A stretch of DNA of 45,753 nucleotides from Saprospiraceae bacterium UBA3362 (GTDB lineage Bacteria; Bacteroidota; Bacteroidia; Chitinophagales; Saprospiraceae): NCBI GenBank assembly GCA_002360455.1, contig DEQQ01000047.1, positions 1 through 45,753 on the forward strand. The letters are read 5' to 3'. Below the pieces are notes generated by a model. That model saw nothing but the letters and a program-made list of their open reading frames with translations, made no database searches and had not been told where the DNA came from. Of the stretch, positions 8,739-17,368 are shown piece by piece (position 1 is the first letter of the stretch; each line of letters begins with the position of its first letter). A program made the position numbers and the translations under genes.

Positions 8739-10130
8739 TTATAAACTTATTTTAATTGTCTTTTTGGATTTTCTACTTCGCTCTGCAGCAAATCCCATTA
8801 TATGGCTTTCTATAGAAGCGTCTATGGTAGAAGTGAGCAAGTTGGGATTGTGTTGCGCCACTGCTTGAACCCAATCCGACATCAACCTAAAATCACCTCC
8901 GCCGTGCCCGCTATTTTTGTAAATACTGTCATCATCTATTTTCATATCCCAATCTTTGGTTTGGTCAGTTCTAAAATCGGTATAAGTAAATTTCTCCATA
9001 TCACCTACGATATCGCCCATGCTGCCCATAACCCTTGTCCTTCGTCCACCATAAGAAGTAAACGCTTCCATATTAAAACTCGCTGTGATTCCTCCTTCAA
9101 ATTGGATCGTACTCACAATATGATCCGGCTGATCATTTTCCATTCTGTAAACACAACGCCCATAATTGGTCGTCTTGAGATAATCCAAGATAGCATCTCC
9201 CTGTTTTGCCTTGTCTTCGGGAAGATCAAACACATAAGTCCATATCCTTTTTCTATGGTAAATTTTGAGCGCAGAATAAGGGCAGCTGGATTCTATCTTA
9301 CAGCCTTCATGACACCTCGCCGTACTGCCTTCGGGAGCATTTTGCAGACGGAACCAGCTCAAATCTCCAAAAGCACTTATATGCTCCGAGGGTTTGCCGA
9401 CCAACCATCGCATGATGTCCAGATCGTGGCAGCTTTTAGCCAGGATGATAGGGGTTGTTGCTTTGCTGTCGTGCCAGTTTCCTCGTACAAACGAGTGCGC
9501 CATATGGACATGTTCTATAGGCTCAAAATGTTGGATGCTGATCAGATCGCCTATGGCTCCGGACTGAATCATCTGCCTTAATTTGATGAAATAAGGAGAA
9601 TAGCGTAAGACATGACATATCGCCACAATTCTTCCGGTTTTCTTCACCTGCTTTAAGATATTGCGACACTGTTGCTCGGTTTGGGCCATAGGTTTTTCCA
9701 ACAGCACATCATAACCCAAGGCAAGAGCTTGCATACAAGGTTCGTAGTGCAGATGATCCGGCATGGTGATGATGACGGCATCGGCCATTTTTGGTTTTTG
9801 CAACACATGTTCCCATGTCGTAAACCGCATAGCATCTTCTATATTATGCTTCTTGCTGTACCTCTCATTGCGAATGGGTATTGGCTCAGCCACACCCACT
9901 ATCTTCACCTGATCCTGATTTTTCAAAGCATAAGAGCCGTAAGTATTGCCTCTGGCTCCTGCACCAAGAGTTATTGCAGTAATTGGTTTGCTCAGTTTTA
10001 CATGCAATGGATTTGGAGCCAGCAGTTGCTCATCTATCGTTCTGGTCCAGGACTCAAAAGGGAAAGCCATGGAAGCAGAGCCCAAGCCCATCAGTCTCAA
10101 GGCGTCTCGTCGGGAAAAAGGTGAAGGCAT
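8739..10130 (-). CDS. Gfo/Idh/MocA family oxidoreductase with Tat signal
   Basis: A 463-residue NAD(P)-dependent oxidoreductase. The start at 10130 is chosen because it gives a twin-arginine signal, SRRDALRLMG, followed by a hydrophobic stretch; the longer frame from 10172 puts 14 extra residues before it. The Rossmann fold begins at ITLGAGARG. The family signature EKPMA is present, with the conserved HVLRYSP and SCHDLDIMRWL segments that include likely catalytic Lys and His. A cysteine-containing insert (CHEGCKIESSCPYSA) may bind a metal or form disulfides in the periplasm. Tat export would carry the folded protein with its cofactor. Many Bacteroidota relatives act on sugars or glycans. Divergent from tadA. 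Confidence 0.88.
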   Translation of the reverse strand: MPSPFSRRDALRLMGLGSASMAFPFESWTRTIDEQLLAPNPLHVKLSKPITAITLGAGARGNTYGSYALKNQDQVKIVGVAEPIPIRNERYSKKHNIEDAMRFTTWEHVLQKPKMADAVIITMPDHLHYEPCMQALALGYDVLLEKPMAQTEQQCRNILKQVKKTGRIVAICHVLRYSPYFIKLRQMIQSGAIGDLISIQHFEPIEHVHMAHSFVRGNWHDSKATTPIILAKSCHDLDIMRWLVGKPSEHISAFGDLSWFRLQNAPEGSTARCHEGCKIESSCPYSALKIYHRKRIWTYVFDLPEDKAKQGDAILDYLKTTNYGRCVYRMENDQPDHIVSTIQFEGGITASFNMEAFTSYGGRRTRVMGSMGDIVGDMEKFTYTDFRTDQTKDWDMKIDDDSIYKNSGHGGGDFRLMSDWVQAVAQHNPNLLTSTIDASIESHIMGFAAERSRKSKKTIKISL

Positions 10131-10180
10131 ATCCTGTTTTTTGGGTAAAAATAACCAAAGTTTGGAGATCAAATTAATTT

Positions 10181-10271
10181 TTTGGGCATGTCCGGCATTC
10201 TGCCGGCCGGAGTCTTACGGGCTCACTATTCGTTCGGTGCTTTGCACCAAGCCCTCCAGCCTCCTCATGCA
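10181..10271 (+). repeat. Structured GC-rich intergenic element, copy A
   Basis: Starts TTTGGGCATG and ends CTCATGC; inside are the hairpins CCGGC/GCCGG and GTGC/GCAC and the block CGGAGTCTTAC. The same blocks in the same order occur at 44118-44232. The two ends pair (GCATG with CATGC), while copy B has GCGTG with CACGC. An open frame runs through it into tadA, but that is incidental. Confidence 0.7.
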
Positions 10272-10324
10272 TTTTTAGCTTTAGCTCAAGCTACAGAAGT
10301 CCTCCAAAATCTTAAAAAATTCCT

Positions 10325-10332
10325 TATCCTTG
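10325..10332 (+). promoter_or_regulatory. Putative -7 element for tadA (TATCCTTG)
   Basis: Seven of eight positions match TAnnTTTG. It ends 17 bp before the chosen tadA start, so a start further upstream in the frame would lie before transcription begins. Confidence 0.45.
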
Positions 10333-10349
10333 CAACATCGTACAACAAG

Positions 10350-10796
10350 ATGATACAAATATTCAGTGATCAATATTTTATGAAGATTGCTCTCCAGCAA
10401 GCTCTGCAAGCGCAAGAAGCCGGAGAGGTTCCTATAGGCGCTGTGTTGGTTCATGGCAAAACCATCCTGGCTAAAACCTACAATCAGACAGAGCTGCTAA
10501 CCGACGTCACAGCCCATGCAGAAATTCTTGCGATCACCGCAGCGGCCAATCAGCTCAACAGCAAATACCTAAAAGAATGTACTCTTTATGTGAGTTTGGA
10601 GCCCTGCATTATGTGCGCAGGCGCTTTGCACTGGTCCCAAATAGGCAAGCTGGTGTATGCAGCCGAAGATCCAAAGCAGGGATTCATGCGATACGGAAAA
10701 GAATTGCTGCATCCCAAAACCAAACTCCAATACGGACTTATGGCAGACGAAGCCGGAATGCTCCTTAAAGAATTTTTTGCTCGCAGAAGAAAATAA
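10350..10796 (+). CDS. tadA: tRNA-specific adenosine deaminase TadA
   Basis: A 148-residue zinc-dependent deaminase that converts the wobble adenosine of tRNA-Arg(ACG) to inosine. Zinc ligands are in HAE (His56, catalytic Glu58) and PCIMC (Cys86, Cys89). The N-terminal EVPIGAVLV and the C-terminal RRRK tail also fit TadA. The open frame extends upstream to 10182, but that part runs through an intergenic repeat and past the probable promoter, so ATG 10350 is used; it gives a normal TadA length. A paralogous guanine or cytosine deaminase is possible but less likely given the TLYVSLEPC context. Confidence 0.93.
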   Translation: MIQIFSDQYFMKIALQQALQAQEAGEVPIGAVLVHGKTILAKTYNQTELLTDVTAHAEILAITAAANQLNSKYLKECTLYVSLEPCIMCAGALHWSQIGKLVYAAEDPKQGFMRYGKELLHPKTKLQYGLMADEAGMLLKEFFARRRK

Positions 10797-10970
10797 TTGG
10801 CTTCCCGAGATGATTATTCCAACTGTACATCTTCCCTTCTTGAACTCTTAAGTGGAGAAGATCAATTCAACCAAAAAAATATCGCATCAGCCAAAAGTTG
10901 AAATGAGTATTTATTTATTTTTTTTATTTTTGTTTAAGCAAACTAAAAAATAAAACTTATACAAATCCTG

Positions 10971-11426
10971 ATGAATCAAATTATTGAAACTTGGGAAATC
11001 AATAACAGAATAAATTTATACTTACTCAATGCAATAGAAGAGGAACATTTATCTGCCGTTTCCGCGTCAAAGGGCCGAACCGTTGCGGAGCAATTTGCAC
11101 ACCTCCACAATGTCCGATTGATGTGGATTAAAGAAGGTCTTCCGGAACTCTTGTCCACAGTTGAAAAAATAGAAAAAGAAAATATTACCAAGAGTATCCT
11201 CTCAGACCAATTGATAAAAAGTGGAGCTGCAATTTCAAAAATGATTGAAAAAGCATTGGAAGTTGGAAAATTAAAAGGATTCAAGCCTCATCCAACAGCA
11301 TTTTTGGGATACATAATTTCACATGAAAGTCATCACAGAGGACAAATTGTTCTCAGCATGAAACAATCAGGACATCCATTGGACAAGAAAATTTTGTTTG
11401 GATTGTGGGAATGGGGTACCAAATGA
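10971..11426 (+). CDS. DinB-like (DUF664/YfiT) family protein
   Basis: A 151-residue four-helix-bundle protein of the DinB/YfiT superfamily, unrelated to DNA polymerase IV. Three histidines typical of its metal site are visible: His45 region in EQFAHLHNVR, and HESHHRGQI near residues 122-130, the family hallmark. Members are metal-dependent, often thiol-linked enzymes or hydrolases of unknown substrate. The next gene starts 10 bp after its stop, so the two form a likely operon. Confidence 0.85.
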   Translation: MNQIIETWEINNRINLYLLNAIEEEHLSAVSASKGRTVAEQFAHLHNVRLMWIKEGLPELLSTVEKIEKENITKSILSDQLIKSGAAISKMIEKALEVGKLKGFKPHPTAFLGYIISHESHHRGQIVLSMKQSGHPLDKKILFGLWEWGTK

Positions 11427-11436
11427 ATTCATTACA

Positions 11437-11865
11437 ATGACAAAGCTAAATACAGGATATTCAGGAACCGCACTTGCAAAAAAATTAGGGATAAAAGACG
11501 GATACAAAATAAGACTTGTTAATCAACCGGAATATTATTTTGATCTATTTGATGAATTTCCAACGAATGTAAAAATTTCACCAGATACCAAGGAAAAGAA
11601 AAATTTCATTCATTATTTTACAAAGGAACTTGAAGATCTTAAGAATGATATTGTAAACTTGAGAAATGAAATTGAACCAAACGGAATGATTTGGATTTCT
11701 TGCCCGAAGAAGTCTGCTAAAGTATTTTCGAATATCAGCTTGGATGAAGTAAGAACGCTTGCCTTAGCCAATGGACTTGTCGATATAAAAATTTGTGCAA
11801 TAGACGATATTTGGTCTGCTCTGAAATTGGTCATCCCACTAAAAGATAGAATTACCAATTACTAA
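11437..11865 (+). CDS. DUF3052 family protein
   Basis: A 142-residue protein. The ATG at 11437 is preferred because MTKLNTGYSGTALAKKLGI is the usual family opening; the frame extends 13 codons further but would overlap the DinB-like gene. The pattern (YSGTPLxxKLGIK..., a central acidic/coiled segment, GMIWISCPKKS, then ...VDIKICAIDDIWSALKLV) fits DUF3052. No biochemical role is established. Pairing with DinB-fold or activator genes is common in Bacteroidota. Confidence 0.8.
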   Translation: MTKLNTGYSGTALAKKLGIKDGYKIRLVNQPEYYFDLFDEFPTNVKISPDTKEKKNFIHYFTKELEDLKNDIVNLRNEIEPNGMIWISCPKKSAKVFSNISLDEVRTLALANGLVDIKICAIDDIWSALKLVIPLKDRITNY

Positions 11866-12116
11866 AAATACCGAAACCGCATTTTGGCCACAAACCTGGT
11901 TACGAATTCAAAAATGGCTTGTCTCTGAATTGCTCAAATTTTGTTGACCATGGTTTAGCAAATCAACACAAATCTTAGTGGGTATTGAGCTCATTTACTT
12001 TTTATACTTCCTGTTTTAATTTGGTAATAAAAGCAATGAAGTTTTCGTTCTATACCCATTTCTATCAAAGAATTAAACCTTATTGAAACATAACCGTTTT
12101 CTCTTTTAAATAGCTT

Positions 12117-12746
12117 ATGAATATGTCAAATTATAAAACTACTCTTAGATCACTATCCATTATTATAATTAATTTATTCACATTACTGCTTTTGGTCAAA
12201 GGTGAATTAAAGGCTCAAAATTGTTTTGGCTTATTGTCTAGCTCTGAAAAAATTATTTACGATACTTTAATCTTGCAGATATATTCTGAAAATAAACTAG
12301 TGTATGGAGTCGAAGAAAAAAAGATAATTGTAATGCCGGGACAATCAAAATGGGTCAAAAAGTTGGTTGATAAAAATTGCGTCTCATCGGATATTGCAGA
12401 TTGTTATGTATGGTGTCCGGAGAATATCCCGGAAGAGTCTAAAACTTATTTTGTAGTAACAGATACAACTAGTATAAAGAATTTCACTTATGATTCGATT
12501 TATATTTATAAAGGAAAAATAAAAGAAGGGCAAAAGATAAGACAACAGGTATTGTGTGATGATGAAATTTCTGATTCTCTTTTGAGTGAACTAAGGCAAT
12601 TACTAGAAAATCAAGGCTATGAAATATCAAAGACAAAAAAATCTGATGTCTTAGCAGCTTTAATCGAATTTCAAAAAGATCAAAAATTAGCTTATGGTTA
12701 TTTTGAACCTATAAGTATAGAGCTATTGAAAAAGTTGGAAAAATAG
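12117..12746 (+). CDS. Hypothetical exported protein, possible peptidoglycan-binding tail
   Basis: Family not recognised. 209 residues with an N-terminal hydrophobic signal (about residues 13-34, ending LKAQN). The centre has several cysteines and alternating charged/hydrophobic strands. The last about 55 residues (SELRQLLENQGYEISKT..., ALIEFQKDQKLAYG...LLKKLEK) have the spacing of a PG_binding_1 domain, which would place it at the cell wall. That domain call is inference from pattern only. Single gene with long AT-rich flanks. Confidence 0.65.
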   Translation: MNMSNYKTTLRSLSIIIINLFTLLLLVKGELKAQNCFGLLSSSEKIIYDTLILQIYSENKLVYGVEEKKIIVMPGQSKWVKKLVDKNCVSSDIADCYVWCPENIPEESKTYFVVTDTTSIKNFTYDSIYIYKGKIKEGQKIRQQVLCDDEISDSLLSELRQLLENQGYEISKTKKSDVLAALIEFQKDQKLAYGYFEPISIELLKKLEK

Positions 12747-12886
12747 GAATGTGAGCTCTTCGTTTTTAATGTAATAATTGGTTTATAATTTTCTTAAATT
12801 TCAAACTCATCAAAAACCATTTTTGCATCATTACAAACTTTGCCTTCATCCGACTTTATCATTAATAGAAAAATTTAATAATAAAA

Positions 12887-13738
12887 ATGATGGACAGACG
12901 GAAGTATATAAAAAACACATTTTGGGGACTGACAGGAATAGGACTTTTTGGAGCTTGTTATGCCTGGCAAATTGAGCCATTTTGGTTGGAATTTGTGAAA
13001 CTGAGAATGCCGATCAAAAATTTACCTAAACACTTGGTGGGCAAGACTCTTATGCAGATAAGCGATATTCACATAGGGAATTTATTCGACTATCATTTTA
13101 TTATTGATTCATTCAAAAAGGCAAAAGAATTTAATCCTGACTTTGTCGTTTATACCGGTGACTATGTAAGTTTATCCAATGACGAAGTTCAGCATGACAA
13201 ATTAGAAGAAACATTGAATGCTGTAGTAAAAGGTAAGCTGGCTACAATTGGCATTTTAGGAAATCATGATTATGGACGCAACTGGTCTCAAGCCGAAGTT
13301 GCAGACAAAGTTTCGGAAATGCTTACCTTAAACGGTATTAATGTTTTAAGAAATGGAAGTGCCGAATCGCATGGATTAAATTTTATAGGATTTGACGACT
13401 TTTGGGGTACAAACTTCAATGCTAAAAAGGCGCTGGAAAACTTTGATATTTCGAAAGCAAACCTTGTTTTGTGTCATAATCCTGATGTTTGTGATTTAGA
13501 TGTTTGGGGCGAATACAACAGTTGGATTTTATCAGGACATACACACGGGGGGCAAGTGAAACCACCATTTCTATCGCCACCGATGCTGCCGGTGAAAAAC
13601 AAAAAATATTCTTCGGGGCAATTTGAATTAAGCAATGGAAGGACTTTATTTATAAACAGGGCACTAGGGCATTTGTGGCAAGTAAGATTGAATGTAAGGC
13701 CGGAGATAACAATTTTTGAACTCCAAAATGCAGTATAA
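12887..13738 (+). CDS. Membrane-anchored metallophosphoesterase (YkuE/YaeI-like)
   Basis: A 283-residue calcineurin-like phosphoesterase. All metal-site motifs are present in order: SDIHIG (Asp60, His62), TGDYVS, GNHDYG, LCHNPD and SGHTHGG. The N-terminus (DRRKYIKNTFWGLTGIGLFGACYAW) is a twin-basic hydrophobic segment that could be a membrane anchor or weak Tat-like signal. Relatives such as YkuE and LpxG/YaeI-type enzymes act on phospho-lipids or UDP-diacylglucosamine at the membrane; the substrate here is not known. Monocistronic. Confidence 0.9.
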   Translation: MMDRRKYIKNTFWGLTGIGLFGACYAWQIEPFWLEFVKLRMPIKNLPKHLVGKTLMQISDIHIGNLFDYHFIIDSFKKAKEFNPDFVVYTGDYVSLSNDEVQHDKLEETLNAVVKGKLATIGILGNHDYGRNWSQAEVADKVSEMLTLNGINVLRNGSAESHGLNFIGFDDFWGTNFNAKKALENFDISKANLVLCHNPDVCDLDVWGEYNSWILSGHTHGGQVKPPFLSPPMLPVKNKKYSSGQFELSNGRTLFINRALGHLWQVRLNVRPEITIFELQNAV

Positions 13739-14557
13739 AACTTCTGCCTACAAAAATCTGTTCGTCGGAACTGAAGTGTCATCGATGTGCTCAATTTTAG
13801 ACTTTTGCATCAACATGCTTAACAAAAAAATTTTTCTCATTTAGGATAGATCTAAGTTCAAAATAAATTGCTCTCTCAATGGGGTAAAGCTGAATTCAGA
13901 TCAAAAAAGTTCGAGTTAAAAGTTGATTCACTGTGACATATTTGACGGAGTAATTTGTAGTGAAGAGCTTTGTTATGGAATTTTATGATTGGGACTTTTG
14001 ATGGCTCTAGATTGGTTTTCATAGTTTATTGGATGTTTACTATTGATTTTGCCAAGTATTTTTAAGGTTAAGGGCTGTTTATTTTGAATGAAAGAGTCGT
14101 GACTTTCCTATTTAGAATTTTCTTTCGACTCGTTCCATTAAAACTTAAAAAAGATATGACTTGAGCTGTTCAATTAAAATTAGTTAGAATTATTCATAAA
14201 ATACTTTTAAATTTGCATACAGAGTTTTATCTTTGAAATACTTTTTTTACATAGTTTGGAGCTCATTTCAATTTACCACTATTTCCTATCTTGAGAATTA
14301 AGTACAAGATAATATCTGTGCCTGTTGGATTGGATGGTGGTGCTTTGGTAATAGAGAATAGGAAATGTGGGTATATCTTAAAGATTGAAATTTATTTAGG
14401 AATTGTGCGAAAAAACGGAGCCTTTAACATACAATGAGATCTTCAGGAAGCTGTATTGATTCTTAAAGAGAACCAATGTACAATAGTGAGGAAGTCCATT
14501 CTAATAGCTTTTCTGTCGTCAACACAAATACATTTAGTAAACAAAAAAAATTTAAAT
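13739..14557. other. Long gene-free stretch (819 bp)
   Basis: Very AT-rich. Stops are frequent in all frames and no protein or RNA family is recognised. A 34-codon upstream extension of the following gene frame starts at 14456 but lacks any sign of being translated. May hold decayed genes. Confidence 0.5.
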
Positions 14558-15241
14558 ATGAGAAAATTAATTTTTGCCACATTGTCCATTTTATTATTCC
14601 AATGGACAAATGCTCAGGAAACTGTAGAGGACAACAAAATCATCTTGGGAGGCGCATTCAATTTTAATTTTAATAAAGGTGGGAGTTACTACACACGGTA
14701 CCTCACAAGGTCTGAACTAGGTAATAGTTACTATTATGGTTCTAGAGATAGTAGAAGTACATATTTTACATTTGGTCCATATGTTGGAAAAGAAATTAAA
14801 CCAGGTTTAGTTTTTGGTTTGAAGCTTGATTATTCATTAGGAAGATATTTAGTTGATGATGTTTTTTTTACTGGTCAGACTAATCTTGTGGATTTAAAGT
14901 CAAATTCTATTGAAATAGGAATATTTACAAGATATATTTTGAATCCAAAAAACAAATTTAATTTTTTTGGCGAACCTTCTTTAGCTTATCGTTTAATTAA
15001 GGAATCTAATTTTCAGGATGCCGTACTTACATAAACACCGAAGGTGAGTTATTTTGAAGCAAGTGTAGGATTAGGTGTACTGTATAATTTTACTAATAGA
15101 GCTAGAGCAATAATTAGAGTAGGGGGATTATACTATATTAATGGAAATTCGAAATTACAAGATAACAATAATAATTTTAGTTCATTTGGGACTAATTTAA
15201 ATTTGGAAACTATTTTATTTGGCCTAGAGTTTAAGATATAA
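14558..15241 (+). pseudogene. Outer-membrane beta-barrel protein, interrupted by in-frame stop
   Basis: The frame begins with a signal peptide (MRKLIFATLSILLFQWTNAQ) and continues as alternating aromatic/polar strands typical of an 8-strand porin-like barrel (FTFGPYVGKEIKPGLVFGLKLDYSLG). A single TAA at 15032-15034 breaks it after DAVLT. The same frame then continues TPKVSYFEASVGLGVLYNF... to 15241, ending in a proper barrel C-terminus FGLEFKI with the terminal aromatic pattern. The two parts therefore form one 226-residue protein plus one stop. Either a recent nonsense mutation or a sequencing error. Family resembles the generic outer membrane beta-barrel domain (OmpW/PorT-like); no specific role. 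Confidence 0.75.
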
Positions 15242-15699
15242 GGGTTTAGGAGTAAAACTTACATCTGTTGGTTCGACTTTGTCCAAAAGATTTTGAAAAA
15301 AAGCAAATTGGTCCTTATAGGTCCTAATAGCGATATGCAATTATTTTTCAAGATTATTTTAAGCGAAGTTTGCAGCTTGGATAAGAGAAATTTTATAAGG
15401 AGAATTTAATATTATAATACGATCTTAAGGTATTCAAAATAGAATTTATTTTTCGTCATTATCTATGATTTGCTCTTTGTTTAGCTTATTTTTTACCATT
15501 ATTTTTTGGAATTATAGTGCAATTCAATTGACTCTAGTATTTTGAGCTTGGCTTTTAGTCTAAAGATTCTTGTTGTTGGCGTAAAGACCGGATGACATCA
15601 ACCTAGACCCGATAGTAATGAAGGCGCAAGCGCCGTATTGGATAGCGGGACTCAGGCTAAACAGAAGATAAGCATTTGCTTCTCCAAAATTTTATCCTT
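15242..15699. other. Intergenic region with one repeat element
   Basis: AT-rich except for the GC-rich element at 15602-15660. One GTTTAGCTTATTT motif lies at 15479. No gene seen. Confidence 0.5.
15602..15660 (+). repeat. Structured intergenic element (CCCGATAG...GGATAGCGGG)
   Basis: GC-rich island in AT-rich DNA. CCCG at 15608-15611 can pair with CGGG at 15646-15649, with an inner hairpin GGCGC-AA-GCGCC. From memory, similar CCTGATAG...GGATAGCGGGA sequences recur between genes in many Bacteroidota; no published name is known to me. Confidence 0.5.
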
Positions 15700-16122
15700 T
15701 TATTTTTTAAAAACTTCTACCTCTTTCATTTCGATGACCATGTCTGTAAATTTTCCTTTGTAGCGAGTGGCTTTTACGATGTGATTGTCTATCCAATGAT
15801 AATTTCCTCCGCGCGGTTTGTTGAGCAGTAGTCCATGAAATTTGAACCCATGTTGTTGCAACCAATTCAAAGTAATTTCTCTGTGCAAATCGGTGCGCGA
15901 TGAAAAAAAAGTGATGATGTGTCCTTCATCATACCATTTATTGATGGTCTCAAGTGCGTCTGGATAGGGCATGACATGTTTCATTCTTTCCGGCTCTTCG
16001 TTAGGAACATCGTCACAAATTGTTCCATCTATATCGATCAAATAATTTTTGATCTTTGGGTCCAAAATCGGACTTAATGTATTGCCCTGATCGTCAGTAA
16101 TGGTCTTAAGTTGATGTGACAT
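15700..16122 (-). CDS. HAD-like phosphatase
   Basis: A 140-residue haloacid-dehalogenase-fold protein. Motif I is DIDGT at residues 30-34 (nucleophile Asp30, acid/base Asp32). FFSSRT gives motif II, and a late WIDNH supplies an acidic residue for Mg2+. There is almost no cap domain, so it probably acts on a large or exposed substrate. Bacteroidota relatives are often labelled phosphoheptose isomerase or hydrolase without proof. It starts 15 bp after the SerA-like gene stop and is likely co-transcribed with it. Confidence 0.85.
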   Translation of the reverse strand: MSHQLKTITDDQGNTLSPILDPKIKNYLIDIDGTICDDVPNEEPERMKHVMPYPDALETINKWYDEGHIITFFSSRTDLHREITLNWLQQHGFKFHGLLLNKPRGGNYHWIDNHIVKATRYKGKFTDMVIEMKEVEVFKK

Positions 16123-16137
16123 AATCTACTCTAAGGT

Positions 16138-17073
16138 TCATGAAAAATTGTGCTGAATTTGATCTACCAATTCCATCGCAATGCGTTCTTGCGCCTCGAT
16201 TGTAGAAGCGCCTACATGAGGAGTCACCGCTATCTGCGGATGAGCCAACAACTCAGGAAGAACATTCGGTTCATTAGAAAAAACATCCAATGCAGCTCCA
16301 GCTATTTTTCCTTCGTTGAGTGCAAGGAGTAAATCGGTTTCGTTGATATTTTCTCCTCGCGATGCATTGATGATGAATGCATTTTTTTTCACCAATGAAA
16401 ATTCGTTTTTACTAAGAATGGCCTGTCCGGAAAATGGCGCATGCAATGAAATATAATCTGCCTGTTTCAAGCCTTGCTCCAAATCTACCAGCGGAATGTC
16501 AAGATTTATCCTGTGTTCTGCGATATGGATTTGAAGTTTCAACTCTTGGATAAAAGGATCATGGACGATGACCTTCATGCCACAAGCGACAGCCATTTTA
16601 GCCAGCTCTTTTCCAATTCTTCCGCAGCCTATTAGCAATAAATTTTTTGATTCTATTTCTGTGCTGTTGCTCAATTTTTTTTTCAGTGAGGCGAAACTTT
16701 CAGCATCTTTGAGTTCTCTGTTGGTGAGTTGTAAGGATCTTGTGATGCCCAACAAATGAGCCATTGCAAGTTCAGCAACAGATCTTGAAGAGGCTGCCGG
16801 TGTGTTGATTACTTTAATGCCTTTGGATCTTGCATAGTCCACATCAATATTATCCATTCCAACTCCTCCTCTTGCTATAAATCGCAAATTGGGGCATTGA
16901 TCAATGGTGTCTTTTCGCACTTTGGTAGCGGATCTTACAATGATGCCATCGTGTTGTGAAAGGAGGAGAGGAAGTTCCTCTGCACTTACTTTTTGAAGAA
17001 GAACTTCATGCTGCAATGCTCGCAAAGCTTGCACTCCAGATTCTTCCATTCCATCCGTGATAAGTATTTTCAT
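16138..17073 (-). CDS. serA: D-2-hydroxyacid dehydrogenase, probable D-3-phosphoglycerate dehydrogenase
   Basis: A 311-residue NAD-dependent dehydrogenase. The nucleotide-binding loop is GCGRIG (residues 149-154). The catalytic triad is visible: Arg in NASRGE, Glu in SNEPN and His in TPHVGAST. It lacks the C-terminal ACT domain, as do the short SerA enzymes of Bacteroidota, so classical serine feedback by that domain is not expected. GGVGMDNID and SRSVAELAMAHLL match SerA best. The role would be the first step of serine synthesis, but another 2-hydroxyacid dehydrogenase (glyoxylate, erythronate) cannot be excluded. Upstream of the HAD phosphatase; a link to phosphoserine cleavage is tempting but unproven. 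Confidence 0.85.
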   Translation of the reverse strand: MKILITDGMEESGVQALRALQHEVLLQKVSAEELPLLLSQHDGIIVRSATKVRKDTIDQCPNLRFIARGGVGMDNIDVDYARSKGIKVINTPAASSRSVAELAMAHLLGITRSLQLTNRELKDAESFASLKKKLSNSTEIESKNLLLIGCGRIGKELAKMAVACGMKVIVHDPFIQELKLQIHIAEHRINLDIPLVDLEQGLKQADYISLHAPFSGQAILSKNEFSLVKKNAFIINASRGENINETDLLLALNEGKIAGAALDVFSNEPNVLPELLAHPQIAVTPHVGASTIEAQERIAMELVDQIQHNFS

Positions 17074-17368
17074 ACCAAGAATTAAATTATTATTTTTTAC
17101 AAATTAATATAATTATTACAAATCTTCTTTGGTCAAAGTACAAAATGCAATTTCCACACTTGGTGTCAAATCTTTGATGGATCGATATGGATTATATCTA
17201 TTTGCACTTTGACTAAATGAAGTTATCATCATACGCTTATAATTTATTTTATCATTCTATTTGAGATTATTTTTTATAAGGATCTGAAGGTTTATTTGAT
17301 GTTTTAGCCTGTTTTTATTATTCAAGTTTTTCATTTGAATACCAGCTCTAATCAAGCATACAATTGAA

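Noticed and set aside
10182..10349. N-terminal extension of TadA in the open frame
   Set aside because: It runs through a repeat found elsewhere in non-coding DNA and lies upstream of the probable promoter; TadA is normal length without it.
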